From Bradyrhizobium sp. WSM1743 (lineage in GTDB: Bacteria; Pseudomonadota; Alphaproteobacteria; Rhizobiales; Xanthobacteraceae), in contig NZ_AXAZ01000014.1 in the NCBI RefSeq assembly GCF_000473065.1, positions 91,966 through 155,965 on the forward strand: a stretch of DNA of 64,000 nt, written 5' to 3'. How positions within the stretch are numbered: position 1 is the stretch's first letter; every line of letters begins with the position of its first letter. The notes beneath the pieces are model-generated. The model saw only the letters and a list, made by a program, of their open reading frames with translations. It made no database searches and was not told the DNA's origin. A program made the translations under genes and the position numbers. Of the stretch, positions 37,126-47,393 are shown in pieces.

Positions 37126-37887
37126 ATGGACGCACGTACTACGGCAACCGATGTCGAGAGCCGGCCGGCCAACAATCTGCTGAGGCGTTTGAGACAGGCA
37201 GACTACGCCCTCCTGGCGCCGCACGTGACCGTCGAGGACTCCGCAGCAGGCCAATTGCTCTACAATCCCGGCGATGACGTCCAGGTCGTCCACTTCCCCT
37301 GCGGACCGTCACTCGCGACTTTCCTCGTCCCCAACGAGGATGGCCGCGACGTCGAAACCATTCTGGTCGGCCGCGAAGGCGCAGTGGGCGGCATCGTCAG
37401 CGAGGGGTTTCTCCCGGCCTACACCCGGATCTGCGTGAAATTCGGCGGGCCGTTTGCGCGCATTCATGTCGGCAAGCTCGAGGCAGCCAAGCTGCGGTCG
37501 CCGTCGCTGCGCAACATCTTTGCCCGCTACGCCGACTGCATGCTGGCGCAGATCTTCCAGTCCACCGCCTGCAACGCCATCCACTCGATCGAGCAACGCA
37601 CGGCGAAGTGGATTCTGGCGGCGATGGAGCGGACCGGCGACGAGAGCAGCGTGCCGCTGACGCATGAGCAGCTCGCGACATTGCTCGGGGTCGGACGCAG
37701 CTATGCCAGCCGTGTGCTTCAGTCGTTTAGGGCGGAACGGATTCTCGACACCAGGCGCGGATCGATCCTGGTGCGCAGCCGCGACGGGCTGCGCCAGCGC
37801 GCCTGCCTGTGCAATGACGCCGTGAAGATGCATTTCGAGGAGGTGCTGAGCGGGGTCTATCCGACCGAGGAGCGGGAGGCGGGGTAG
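37126..37887 (+). CDS. Crp/Fnr family transcriptional regulator
   Basis: DNA-binding regulator of 253 residues. An N-terminal cyclic-nucleotide-binding-like beta barrel (GQLLYNPGDDVQVVHF, LVGREGAVGG) is joined by a long helix (CNAIHSIEQRTAKWIL) to a C-terminal winged helix-turn-helix (LTHEQLATLLGVGRSYASRVL). It lacks the four-cysteine [4Fe-4S] arrangement of FNR and the cAMP-contact residues of CRP, so the effector is unknown. Start ATG at 37126 with GAGAGGGGGATCCACA upstream. Divergent from a receiver-only response regulator gene. Confidence 0.88.
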   Translation: MDARTTATDVESRPANNLLRRLRQADYALLAPHVTVEDSAAGQLLYNPGDDVQVVHFPCGPSLATFLVPNEDGRDVETILVGREGAVGGIVSEGFLPAYTRICVKFGGPFARIHVGKLEAAKLRSPSLRNIFARYADCMLAQIFQSTACNAIHSIEQRTAKWILAAMERTGDESSVPLTHEQLATLLGVGRSYASRVLQSFRAERILDTRRGSILVRSRDGLRQRACLCNDAVKMHFEEVLSGVYPTEEREAG

Positions 37888-37907
37888 CCGTCTTGTTTCC
37901 TTCCTTT

Positions 37908-38044
37908 TCCCCCTGTGGGAGAAGGTGGCGCGAAGCGCCGGATGAGGGGTTCTATCCACGGTTTCGTCTGTCGAGAGAGATCCCTCACCCAGTGAGCTTG
38001 TGGCTGATGGCGGAGCTGCCCTCTCCCACAAGGGGGAGAGGGCG
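37908..38044. repeat. Palindromic repeat, family F (ctctcccacaaggggg type)
   Basis: TTCCCCCTGTGGGAGAAGG at left and CCCTCTCCCACAAGGGGGAG at right pair imperfectly; GGCGCGAAGCGCC and GGATGAGGGGT / ATCCCTCACCC form inner stems. Located between the Crp/Fnr gene and the Lgt-like operon. Confidence 0.7.
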
Positions 38045-38083
38045 CAGTAATGCGCGTCGCGGTGTTTTGAACGTGACCGTGCT

Positions 38084-38812
38084 ATGATCGCCCCCATGGG
38101 CGGGGCTTTGCTTCACACTCTCTTCGACATCGCGGCGTGGCTGGCGGCGGCGGCGGCGCTGTCCTGGTTGTCGTGGCGAGGCTTGCGGTTTCCGGCGCAA
38201 TCCTTCGAGCTGCCCTATATCGCCGCGCTGGTGTTCGGCGCGGGCATCGGCGCCTATCTGTTCGGCTCCGCCAATCTGTGGTGGTCGGGCCAGAGCGGCA
38301 TTGCGCGCTCGGTCGAGGGCGCGCTGGCCGGCGGCATCGTGGCGATCGAGCTCTACAAATGGTCCGCAGGGATCACGGTACGAACCGGCGCGCGCTTTGC
38401 GCTGCCGCTGGCCGTCGGCATCGCGATCGGCCGGCTCGGCTGCTACTTCTCGGGCCTCGACGACTTCACCTATGGCACGCCAACAGCGTTGCCTTTCGGC
38501 CATGATTTCGGCGACGGCGTTCTACGCCATCCCGTGCAGCTCTACGAAAGTGCAGCGATGGGCTTATTCGCGCTTGTCTATGTGGTGGCGGTCTTGAACC
38601 GGAACGCGTTCACGATCACCAATGGTTTCTATCTGGTGCTCGCCTATTACGGAGCGCAACGCTTCCTGTGGGAATTCCTCAAGCCTAATGGCACGCTGAT
38701 CGGCCCCTTCACCCTATTTCACCTGCTGTCGCTGTCCATCCTGCTCTACGCCGCAATCATGCTGGCGACAGCGCCCAAAGCGAGACCCATACATGAACGC
38801 GCCGTTGCGTAA
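38084..38812 (+). CDS. Lgt-like prolipoprotein diacylglyceryl transferase homologue
   Basis: Inner-membrane protein of 242 residues with about seven helices, of the Lgt family, which moves diacylglycerol from phosphatidylglycerol onto a cysteine thiol. The family core is present: SVEGALAGGIVAIEL, GRLGCYFSGLDD (Arg117 at the catalytic Arg position of Lgt) and RHPVQLYES. The housekeeping signature GRxGNFxNxE is changed: the Asn residues are Cys120 and Ser123. This resembles a paralogue class often found outside the lgt locus. Its last 20 bp overlap the radical SAM gene, so the two are translationally coupled and likely work on one product. The true substrate is unknown. An in-frame ATG at 38096 is an alternative start. 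Confidence 0.82.
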   Translation: MIAPMGGALLHTLFDIAAWLAAAAALSWLSWRGLRFPAQSFELPYIAALVFGAGIGAYLFGSANLWWSGQSGIARSVEGALAGGIVAIELYKWSAGITVRTGARFALPLAVGIAIGRLGCYFSGLDDFTYGTPTALPFGHDFGDGVLRHPVQLYESAAMGLFALVYVVAVLNRNAFTITNGFYLVLAYYGAQRFLWEFLKPNGTLIGPFTLFHLLSLSILLYAAIMLATAPKARPIHERAVA

Positions 38813-40223
38813 GTCGCGTCCCTACTTCTTCTGGGGTCAGACCCAATCCCTCTGCGAGACTTGTCTGAAGCTGGTGCCGACCAAGATCCAGATCCAGGAC
38901 AACGAGGTCTGGTACGAAAAGCGCTGCAGGGAGCACGGCGTTCAGTCGACGCTGGTCTCGACGGATGCCGCCTATTGGCGCCTGTGCAAGGACTTCATCA
39001 AGCCCGGCGATCGCCCGCTGCAATTCCAGCAGCGCACCGAATTCGGCTGCCCCTATGATTGCGGCCTCTGTCCCGACCACGAGCAGCATTCCTGCCTGGC
39101 GCTGATCGAGATCACCGAGCACTGCAACCTCACCTGCCCGGTCTGCTTCGCCGAGTCCGCGCCGACACGAACGAAGTTCACCCCGCTCGCGACGGTGGAG
39201 AAGATGCTCGACGCGCTGGTCGCGAGCGAGGGCGAGCCCGACCTTGTGCAGATTTCCGGCGGCGAGCCGACGCTGCATCCGGATTTCTTCGAGATTCTCG
39301 ACGCCGTGCGCGCCCGCCCGATTCGCCACGTCATGATCAACACCAACGGCCTGCGCATCGCCCGCGACAAGGATTTCGTGGCGCGGCTCGCCGAGAACAA
39401 GCGCGGGCTGGAGGTCTATCTCCAGTTCGATTCGCTTCAGCGCGATGCGCTGATCAACCTGCGTGGCGCTGATTTGCGAAAAACTCGCCAGCAAGCGCTG
39501 GAGAATCTCGAGCATTTTGGCGTATCGATCACGCTGGTCGCGACCATCAAGCGCGGCGTCAACGATGCCGAGATCGGCGACATCGTGCGCCACGCGCTCA
39601 CCTGGAAATGCGTGCGCGGCGTCACCTTGCAACCGGTGCAGGATGCCGGCCGCAACGAGAATTTCGACAAGATTACCGACCGCATCATGCTGTCGGAGAT
39701 CCGCAAGCGCGTGATCGAGACCGGCGTGTTCGGTGACAAGGACATGATCCCGCTGCCCTGCAATCCCGAAAGCATCTCGATCGGATATGGCCTGCGCAAT
39801 GGCGAGAAGGTGCTGCCGTTGACCTCACTGATCCCGCAGGAGCAGCTCGTCGCCGTGATGCCCAACACGATCAGCCCGGAGAAATATCCGGTGCTGCGGG
39901 AAAAGTTCGTCGACCTATTCTCGCTGTCGTCGGGGCCGCTGAACACCTCCGAGCGCGTCTGCGAATTGCTGTGCTGCCTGCCGAGCTTCGAGGTGCCGCA
40001 GGGACTGACCTACGAGAACGTCTTCCGCGTCACCATCGTGCAGTTTCTCGACCGCTTCAATTTCTGCATCGGCAACGTCAAGCGCAGCTGCATCCATTTC
40101 GTGACCGAGCAGGGCGCGATCATTCCGTTCGACACCTACAATCTGTTCTACCGCAATGGACAGATCGATGGCATCCGGGCCGAATTGGCGGCGCAGTCGA
40201 GCGAAAGAGTCTTGCAGGCATGA
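38793..40223 (+). CDS. Tes/MJ0619-like multi-cluster radical SAM protein
   Basis: 476 residues, cytosolic or membrane-associated. Ligand sets in order: CxxC at 21/24 plus Cys45 (rubredoxin-like site); GCPYDCGLC at 86/90/93 with Cys101; the radical SAM triad CNLTCPVC at 111/115/118; and C-terminal cysteines in ERVCELLCC, NFCIGN and KRSCIHFV. SGGEP and MINTNG follow the SAM site. FGCPYDCGLCPDHEQHSC closely resembles archaeal MJ0619/tetraether synthase (Tes), which couples lipid tails by C-C bond formation. A membrane lipid or lipoprotein acyl chain is therefore a plausible substrate, given the overlapping Lgt-like gene. Product not proven; I recognise the family by motif only. Confidence 0.85.
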   Translation: MNAPLRKSRPYFFWGQTQSLCETCLKLVPTKIQIQDNEVWYEKRCREHGVQSTLVSTDAAYWRLCKDFIKPGDRPLQFQQRTEFGCPYDCGLCPDHEQHSCLALIEITEHCNLTCPVCFAESAPTRTKFTPLATVEKMLDALVASEGEPDLVQISGGEPTLHPDFFEILDAVRARPIRHVMINTNGLRIARDKDFVARLAENKRGLEVYLQFDSLQRDALINLRGADLRKTRQQALENLEHFGVSITLVATIKRGVNDAEIGDIVRHALTWKCVRGVTLQPVQDAGRNENFDKITDRIMLSEIRKRVIETGVFGDKDMIPLPCNPESISIGYGLRNGEKVLPLTSLIPQEQLVAVMPNTISPEKYPVLREKFVDLFSLSSGPLNTSERVCELLCCLPSFEVPQGLTYENVFRVTIVQFLDRFNFCIGNVKRSCIHFVTEQGAIIPFDTYNLFYRNGQIDGIRAELAAQSSERVLQA

Positions 40224-40513
40224 GCAGCAGCGACACACCTCCGCCGGCGCCCCTATCTCCGCCGCCTCCGCCGATGCAAAAACGCAGCGGCTGCCTGACC
40301 GCGCTGATGGCGATCTTCGGGATCTTCATGCTGCTGCCGGGTCTCTGCGCGCTGCTATTCGGCGGAATGTCGGTGGTCGAGGACGGGCGCATCGGCGCCG
40401 ACATGGCACCGCTGGTCTTTCTGGGCGTGGTCATCGGCATCGGAGGGGTCGTTCTGATCTGGGCGGCGATCAAGGGGCGAAAGGCCCCCGCCGATCCAGG
40501 AACCCAGCCTTAA
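40220..40513 (+). CDS. Small membrane protein, third gene of the Lgt/radical SAM operon
   Basis: 97 residues. A Pro-rich N-terminus (SSDTPPPAPLSPPPPPM) is followed by two helices (about 25-48 and 62-85) and a short basic tail. The ATG at 40220 overlaps the radical SAM stop by four bases (ATGA), so the three genes form one translational unit. Cys25 (RSGC) and Cys43 lie at or in the first helix. No known domain; it may anchor or gate the enzyme pair at the membrane. Confidence 0.8.
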   Translation: MSSSDTPPPAPLSPPPPPMQKRSGCLTALMAIFGIFMLLPGLCALLFGGMSVVEDGRIGADMAPLVFLGVVIGIGGVVLIWAAIKGRKAPADPGTQP

Positions 40514-40547
40514 GCTCCGGAAATTCCCGGACAAAATTCAGTCAACC

Positions 40548-40583
40548 AACGGCCAAAGAACACATTGTTTTTTGGCCGTTTTT
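40548..40583 (+). terminator. Intrinsic terminator after the Lgt/radical SAM operon
   Basis: AACGGCCAAA and TTTGGCCGTT form a perfect 10-bp stem with a 13-base loop, followed by TTTT. It lies 35 bp past the stop of the small membrane protein gene and isolates the operon from typA. Confidence 0.75.
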
Positions 40584-40752
40584 GCATATATTGCGGCGCA
40601 ACGCGCAGGGCGCCCGGTCTGATATGGCCGGGCTTCCTTTTTGGGCGCAAAGCGCCCTGTTTCCAGTCTTCCAGCGTTGTTTCGAGAAGAGGTCCCGGTC
40701 TGACCGGCGAGATCGCGCTTAACCCATTGTTCGACCGCAAAGAAGCTCACTC

Positions 40753-42579
<1,827 letters not shown>

Positions 42580-42595
42580 GGCCGCCGCTCTCTCG

Positions 42596-42701
42596 CTGTC
42601 ATTCCCCGCGAAAGTGGGGAATCCAGTACGCCGCGGCTTCTCGGCTCTACAACAATCGTCTCTGGAATACTGGATCGCCCGGTCAAGCCGGGCGACGACA
42701 G
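42596..42701. repeat. Chimeric palindromic repeat, reverse of the 32232 type
   Basis: The left arm CTGTCATTCCCCGCG...GGGGAATCCAGTA carries the cccgc hairpin. The right arm TACTGGATCGCCCGG...GGGCGACGACAG carries the D-type hairpin CGCCCGGTCAAGCCGGGCG. The two modules are the same as at 32232 but in inverted order. Confidence 0.75.
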
Positions 42702-42752
42702 TTGTGCGCGGGGCGGCTTTAGCGCGTATCACAGACGTGCTAGAGCCCGGCC

Positions 42753-44000
42753 ATGACATCCCTCCCCTCCTCCGTCGACGTCGCGATCATCGGCGCCGGT
42801 GCAGCCGGCCTTGGCGCAGCGCATGCGCTGGCAGGCTCCGGCCTCTCCGTGATCGTGCTGGAGGCACGTAACAGGCTCGGCGGCCGGGCCTGGACCGTGC
42901 AGGCCTCGCCTGAGGTGACGTTCGACGTGGGCTGCGGCTGGCTGCATTCGGCCGACAAGAACTCTTTCGTGCCGATCGCACGGCAACTCGGTTTCGAGCT
43001 CAACAAGGACCTGCCGCCCTGGCGCGAGCGCGCCTATGGCAATGCCTTTCCGCAAAGCGAGCGCGACGATTTCATGCGCGCGATGGACGCGTTCTATGAG
43101 CGCCTGTGGGAAGCGGCGCAAAAGGGCAAGGACGAACCCGCGAGCTTGAGCCTGGAAGTGGGCAATCGCTGGAATCCGATGATCGATGCGATCTCGACCT
43201 ATATCAATGGCTGCGAGCTGAGGGACATATCCACGCTGGACTGGGACGCCTATGAGGACACGAACCTCAACTGGCGCGTCCGTCGCGGCTATGGCGCGCT
43301 GATTGCGGCCTATGGCGCGCCCTGCCCGGTGACGCTGAACTGCAACGTCACGCTGATCGACCATTCCGACAAGCGCATCCGCATCGCGACGTCGCGGGGC
43401 ACGCTGACCGCAGACAGGGTGATCGTCACCGTGCCGACCGATCTGATCGCCGATGAGACGATCCGCTTCTCGCCGCCGCTCCCCGCCAAGGTCGACGCCG
43501 CGGCCGGCCTGCCGCTCGGCGTGGACGACAAGGTGACACTGGCGCTTAGCGACGCCGAGGCCTTCCCCAGGGAAGGCAACCTGCGCGGCGCCACCATGCG
43601 CACCGAGATGGGCACCTACCACATCCGTCCATTCGGCCAACCCTGCATCGAGGGCTTCTTCGGCGGCAGCTTTGCCCGCGAGCTGGAAGACGCCGGCGAC
43701 GGCGCCATCGCCGCGCACAGCATCGAGGAGATAGCGGGTTTTCTCGGCAATGATGTCAGGCGCAAGCTGAAGCCGCTGTATGAATCGCGCTGGGCCCGCG
43801 ATCCGTTTGCGCGAGGGTCCTATTCGCATGCGCTGCCGGGGCATGCGGGGGATCGCGCGGTGCTGGCTGCACCGATGGATGGCCGCCTGTTCTTTGCGGG
43901 CGAGGCCACGTCGCCGATCTTCTTCACGACGGCGCATGGGGCGCGGGACAGCGGCGAGCGGGCGGCGCAGGAAGTGCTGGCGGCTTTGGGCAAGCCGTAG
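42753..44000 (+). CDS. FAD-dependent amine oxidase family protein
   Basis: Flavoprotein of 415 residues in the monoamine/polyamine oxidase family. N-terminal dinucleotide-binding motif IIGAGAAGLGAAHAL, the GGRAW motif (RLGGRAW), GCGWLH near the flavin and a C-terminal FAD-contact GRLFFAGEATS. The substrate (amine, polyamine or other) cannot be named. Start at 42753; a chimeric repeat precedes it. It ends 33 bp before the convergent DCC gene. Confidence 0.85.
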   Translation: MTSLPSSVDVAIIGAGAAGLGAAHALAGSGLSVIVLEARNRLGGRAWTVQASPEVTFDVGCGWLHSADKNSFVPIARQLGFELNKDLPPWRERAYGNAFPQSERDDFMRAMDAFYERLWEAAQKGKDEPASLSLEVGNRWNPMIDAISTYINGCELRDISTLDWDAYEDTNLNWRVRRGYGALIAAYGAPCPVTLNCNVTLIDHSDKRIRIATSRGTLTADRVIVTVPTDLIADETIRFSPPLPAKVDAAAGLPLGVDDKVTLALSDAEAFPREGNLRGATMRTEMGTYHIRPFGQPCIEGFFGGSFARELEDAGDGAIAAHSIEEIAGFLGNDVRRKLKPLYESRWARDPFARGSYSHALPGHAGDRAVLAAPMDGRLFFAGEATSPIFFTTAHGARDSGERAAQEVLAALGKP

Positions 44001-44033
44001 CCACACACTCCGTCGTTGCGCGCAAATGACGGG

Positions 44034-44441
44034 CTACTCAATCACCCGCGCCCGCAAATCAGCATCCGGCACGAAGCAGGCGTCGTACTTGCCGAAGATG
44101 CGATAGCGATTGCGCGCGATGAGGCTGTACACGGAATCCCGTAGCGGCTTCGGTACCGCGAATAGTACGCGCACCCAGCTCCAGCCGGGAAGCTGCGACA
44201 GCACGGTCAGTGCAGCGTCAGACTTCATGAAGATCTCGCCGCCGTGGAGGACCGCATTCGTGTCAGGATCAGCCGGATCGATGCCGAACGTTCGCGCCAA
44301 TCGCGCCCCGTAATCCGACTGAATCGGCGTGAAGCGAAACCGCTTCCCCGTGTCGCGCCTGGCGACGAAGCGGACCCAACGCGAGCAGAAGATGCAGACG
44401 CCGTCGAACAGGATCACGTCATCGTCGGGCCATTTTGGCAT
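44034..44441 (-). CDS. DCC family thiol-disulfide oxidoreductase (DUF393)
   Basis: 135 residues with the family signature DGVCIFC (DxxxCxxC), which gives the DCC family its name. A thioredoxin-like redox role is assumed for the family but little is proven. It is the last gene of a four-gene set: its ATG overlaps the stop of the SDR-DoxX gene (TGATG). It is predicted soluble, with Trp-rich SQLPGWSWVRVL in the middle. RBS lies within the upstream gene. Confidence 0.88.
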   Translation of the reverse strand: MPKWPDDDVILFDGVCIFCSRWVRFVARRDTGKRFRFTPIQSDYGARLARTFGIDPADPDTNAVLHGGEIFMKSDAALTVLSQLPGWSWVRVLFAVPKPLRDSVYSLIARNRYRIFGKYDACFVPDADLRARVIE

Positions 44442-45754
44442 CAGCGATTGTCCAGCATCAGGAGCGCGACCACCATCAAGACGATCGCCGGCCCCGTTTT
44501 CACCAGCGCACCGAGCGGTTCGATCCAGAGGTCGGGCGTCAGGATCGCCGCGCCCATCATATAGCCGAGCGAGGCGGTGATGCTCGCAACCAGCCCGATC
44601 ATCGCTGTACGGCGGAAGGCGATCAGCACGCCGATGCTCATGTCCATCAGGCTGGTGCCGATGGTGATGGGATCGACCAGCGCGGGCGGAAAATCATGCG
44701 CGCTGAGGATGCCGGCGGCGGCGCGATAGGATACGAACAGCGCGATGAAGCCGGAGACGATCCAGAATGCGACCAGGCTCGCGAGGATCAGCGCCTTGAC
44801 CAGAAACAGGCGCGCGAACCATTTGTCCTGGATGGTGGCGGGGTGGGATCCGATAGCCAGCGTCTTCGGCGCGATGCCCGTCGCGGCGATCCAAGCTGAC
44901 GGATCGCCTGTCACGCCGCGACGGAGCTCGGCAATGGCGGTGGAGCGCATCGGCGGTATCCAGCCGAGGTAACTGGCAAAGTCGCCGAGTTTCGCGCCGA
45001 GATCGAGCATGAAGCGCGGCATCGCGATGCGCGGCCAGCCGGCCGTGCCGAACGCATGGCGAAACCGCTTGATGACACCGGCCATGGTGACCGGCTCGGC
45101 CTGCATCAGGTCCCAGCTCACTGCCTTCACGGAGGCGTCGTCGACATCGCGTGCGGCGAGCCAGGCGATGGTCGCCGAAATATCCTCGATCGCGACGGGT
45201 TGGAATGGCGTTGCCATTTCCTTGGCCGGCAAATCGACCGGGAAGGCAGCAAGCGCGCGGAGCATGGCGCTGCCGCCATAGGCTGACGGCGCGACCACGA
45301 AGCCGGGCCGCAGGATGGCATGGGGAATGCCGCTAGTCCCGATCAGGCGTTCGGCCTCACGCTTGGTCGTGGCGAAGGCGGTGCGATCGGATTCTGCAAT
45401 TCCGGGAATCGAGATGTGCACCAGCCGGATTGCGCGACCGCTGCCGCCGATCGCCTGAAGCAGCCGCGCGACGAAATCACGATGTACCGCGCTCGTGTTG
45501 CTGCCGGGGCCATCCTGGAGCACGCCGAGGCAGTTCACGACGATGCTCACCGCATGGTCGCTGAGGAGACGCGTCAGCGCGGCCGTATCGAGGATGAGCA
45601 TCGGCAATTCGATATCCAGCGCACTCATTGTCTGCGCCGGCGACAGGCTGCGCGCTACGCCGACGACGCGAAACCCCTGCGCGCGCAGATCGTCGGTGAC
45701 GAAGCGGCCGATCAGTCCGGAGGCGCCGAGCACCAAAATGGTTCGCTCACTCAT
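44441..45754 (-). CDS. SDR-DoxX fusion protein
   Basis: 437 residues. The N-terminal half is an extended-type NAD(P)-binding domain (VLGASGLIGRFVTDDL, VVNCLGVLQDGPG, VHISIPG, TTKREAERL, FVVAPSAYGG), like NmrA/epimerase-type SDRs. The C-terminal part (about 305-437) has four helices of DoxX/DoxD-like character (LVKALILASLVAFWIV onward). The fusion ties a dehydrogenase-like domain to a membrane redox module. Start at 45754 is 8 bp after the DUF2269 gene. Substrate unknown. Confidence 0.85.
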   Translation of the reverse strand: MSERTILVLGASGLIGRFVTDDLRAQGFRVVGVARSLSPAQTMSALDIELPMLILDTAALTRLLSDHAVSIVVNCLGVLQDGPGSNTSAVHRDFVARLLQAIGGSGRAIRLVHISIPGIAESDRTAFATTKREAERLIGTSGIPHAILRPGFVVAPSAYGGSAMLRALAAFPVDLPAKEMATPFQPVAIEDISATIAWLAARDVDDASVKAVSWDLMQAEPVTMAGVIKRFRHAFGTAGWPRIAMPRFMLDLGAKLGDFASYLGWIPPMRSTAIAELRRGVTGDPSAWIAATGIAPKTLAIGSHPATIQDKWFARLFLVKALILASLVAFWIVSGFIALFVSYRAAAGILSAHDFPPALVDPITIGTSLMDMSIGVLIAFRRTAMIGLVASITASLGYMMGAAILTPDLWIEPLGALVKTGPAIVLMVVALLMLDNR

Positions 45755-45762
45755 CGCTTCTC

Positions 45763-46230
45763 TCAGAACGGTTTTGCGATCATCAGCCAGAGGATTAGCA
45801 TAGTCGCCCCGAAGCCGGGGAAGCCGAACGCGAACCAGCGGCGGAACAGGACGAAATAGCGCTGTGGGAGCGCACTGCGCTGCGCGGCGGCCTTGCGCGC
45901 GAGATCGCGCATCTCGATCTGCATGAAGACAACGGGAATCCAGAACAAGCCGGCAAAGACGTAGAGCGCGAGCGAGGCGAGCAGCCAGCGTTCGGTGATC
46001 GACGTCGCCGACAGCATCATCAGCAGGCCGCCGCTGACCGGCTGGAGGATCACCGCCAACAGTGTGAAAAGTGCATCCGCAATCACCACCACAGAAGCGG
46101 TACGCGCGATGAACTCCGGATCCTGCGTGCGATGCGCCATCAGCATGAAGAAAGCGATGCCGGTCCCGGTGCCGAGAATGACGATGGCGCCGAGCACATG
46201 GATAAATTTGACCAGGAAATACAGCGTCAT
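45763..46230 (-). CDS. DUF2269 family membrane protein
   Basis: 155 residues and four helices (about 5-25, 45-70, 78-103, 130-150). The MTLYFLVKFIHVLGAIVILG start with a conserved His in FIHVLGA matches DUF2269, a family of unknown function with possible haem or metal-binding histidines. The ATG overlaps the stop of the upstream hydrolase gene by four bases; translation is coupled. Confidence 0.85.
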   Translation of the reverse strand: MTLYFLVKFIHVLGAIVILGTGTGIAFFMLMAHRTQDPEFIARTASVVVIADALFTLLAVILQPVSGGLLMMLSATSITERWLLASLALYVFAGLFWIPVVFMQIEMRDLARKAAAQRSALPQRYFVLFRRWFAFGFPGFGATMLILWLMIAKPF

Positions 46231-47126
46231 GGCTTCTTGGTCGCCACAGGCCTATGCGGGTTCAGTGCGCGCGCGAGCTCGCCGCTTGCGGCTTTGACGC
46301 CGGCTTCGGTTTCGATCATCCAGTGGCCCTCGCTGCCGACAGCCGGCAGCGAGCGAAACTCGACCTTGCCGCCACTGCCGCGAAACGCATCGACGAGTTT
46401 TTGCGAAAATGCTGGGGCGAAATAGCTGTCATTGACCGCAACGAGCCACGTGACGGGGATGCGCGCCGCCTTGCCGAAGTCCGCTGCCGCGGCAAGCAGC
46501 GTATGCGGCGCGCAGATTCGGTTCGGCTCATCATTGGCATGGCCACCGCGCCCCGGCGCAAACACTGTGATCGCGGAGATCACCTTGGGATCGGCATTGG
46601 CGAGCGCCAGCGCACCCCATCCGCCGGCGGAATGGCCGATCACGACCGCGGCATCCTTGCGGACGAAATCCTGCTTTTGCAGATAGTCCAGCGCGCGCGA
46701 AATTGCATCGGCCGTGGCGCGGCCCGAGCGTGCGTAGTCGGCCTCGTCGCAGCCGCCCTGATCCTCGATATAGCGGCCGCCGGTCGCACCATGGCCGGGC
46801 CGCTCCGGCACCAGCACGGCAAAGCCACGCGCGACGAGATCAGCGGCAAGCGGGCGGTATTCCGGCTGCGGCATTTGCGCCCGACGCAACGCGTTCTGCG
46901 TCGAGGCGTGCGCGATCACCGCTAGCCGGAACGGACCTGGACCCGGAGGGCGAAACAGCAGGGCATGCGCAGCAAGGTCGGTATCCGGCGAAGGCACAAG
47001 CCACTCTTGCCGACGAAACGGTTCGCCCTCCTCTCCCGATGGGCCGAGCGTGACCTGAGCGCACAGAGGTGGCGCAGTCAGCAAAGCCAGCAGAGGCAGA
47101 AGTGCGATGGTGTTGAGGAGCCGCAT
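46227..47126 (-). CDS. Secreted alpha/beta hydrolase
   Basis: 299 residues; signal peptide 1-24 (ending LCAQ), then an alpha/beta-hydrolase fold with nucleophile Ser in VIGHSAGGWGALAL and PGHGATGG oxyanion region; late His in GSEGHWMIE. Resembles dienelactone-hydrolase-like enzymes. First gene of the four-gene operon. The start at 47126 (MRLLNTIAL) is preferred to one three codons upstream for its signal peptide. Natural substrate unknown. Confidence 0.85.
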   Translation of the reverse strand: MRLLNTIALLPLLALLTAPPLCAQVTLGPSGEEGEPFRRQEWLVPSPDTDLAAHALLFRPPGPGPFRLAVIAHASTQNALRRAQMPQPEYRPLAADLVARGFAVLVPERPGHGATGGRYIEDQGGCDEADYARSGRATADAISRALDYLQKQDFVRKDAAVVIGHSAGGWGALALANADPKVISAITVFAPGRGGHANDEPNRICAPHTLLAAAADFGKAARIPVTWLVAVNDSYFAPAFSQKLVDAFRGSGGKVEFRSLPAVGSEGHWMIETEAGVKAASGELARALNPHRPVATKKP

Positions 47127-47393
47127 GAATTGCAAAGGGCGAGCGCGAACAGCGACAGCCAGATTAGTAGGAACGAATCATTATCGACCGACTTTCTGCG
47201 TTGCCACCTGCCGTTCCCTCGTTGCCGCACCGTAGTTTTGCACCGACGCATAGCCCGCGATTGCCGTCGGACGTGGCGGCCTGTCCTCTTTCGGTACAAC
47301 ACTGCCATAATACTGATGCAGAAAGTCCACAGGTTAACCGATAATTAACGATAGGTCTTGCCGCCGGCGCGGCGACTTGATTTGATCGCGTCC

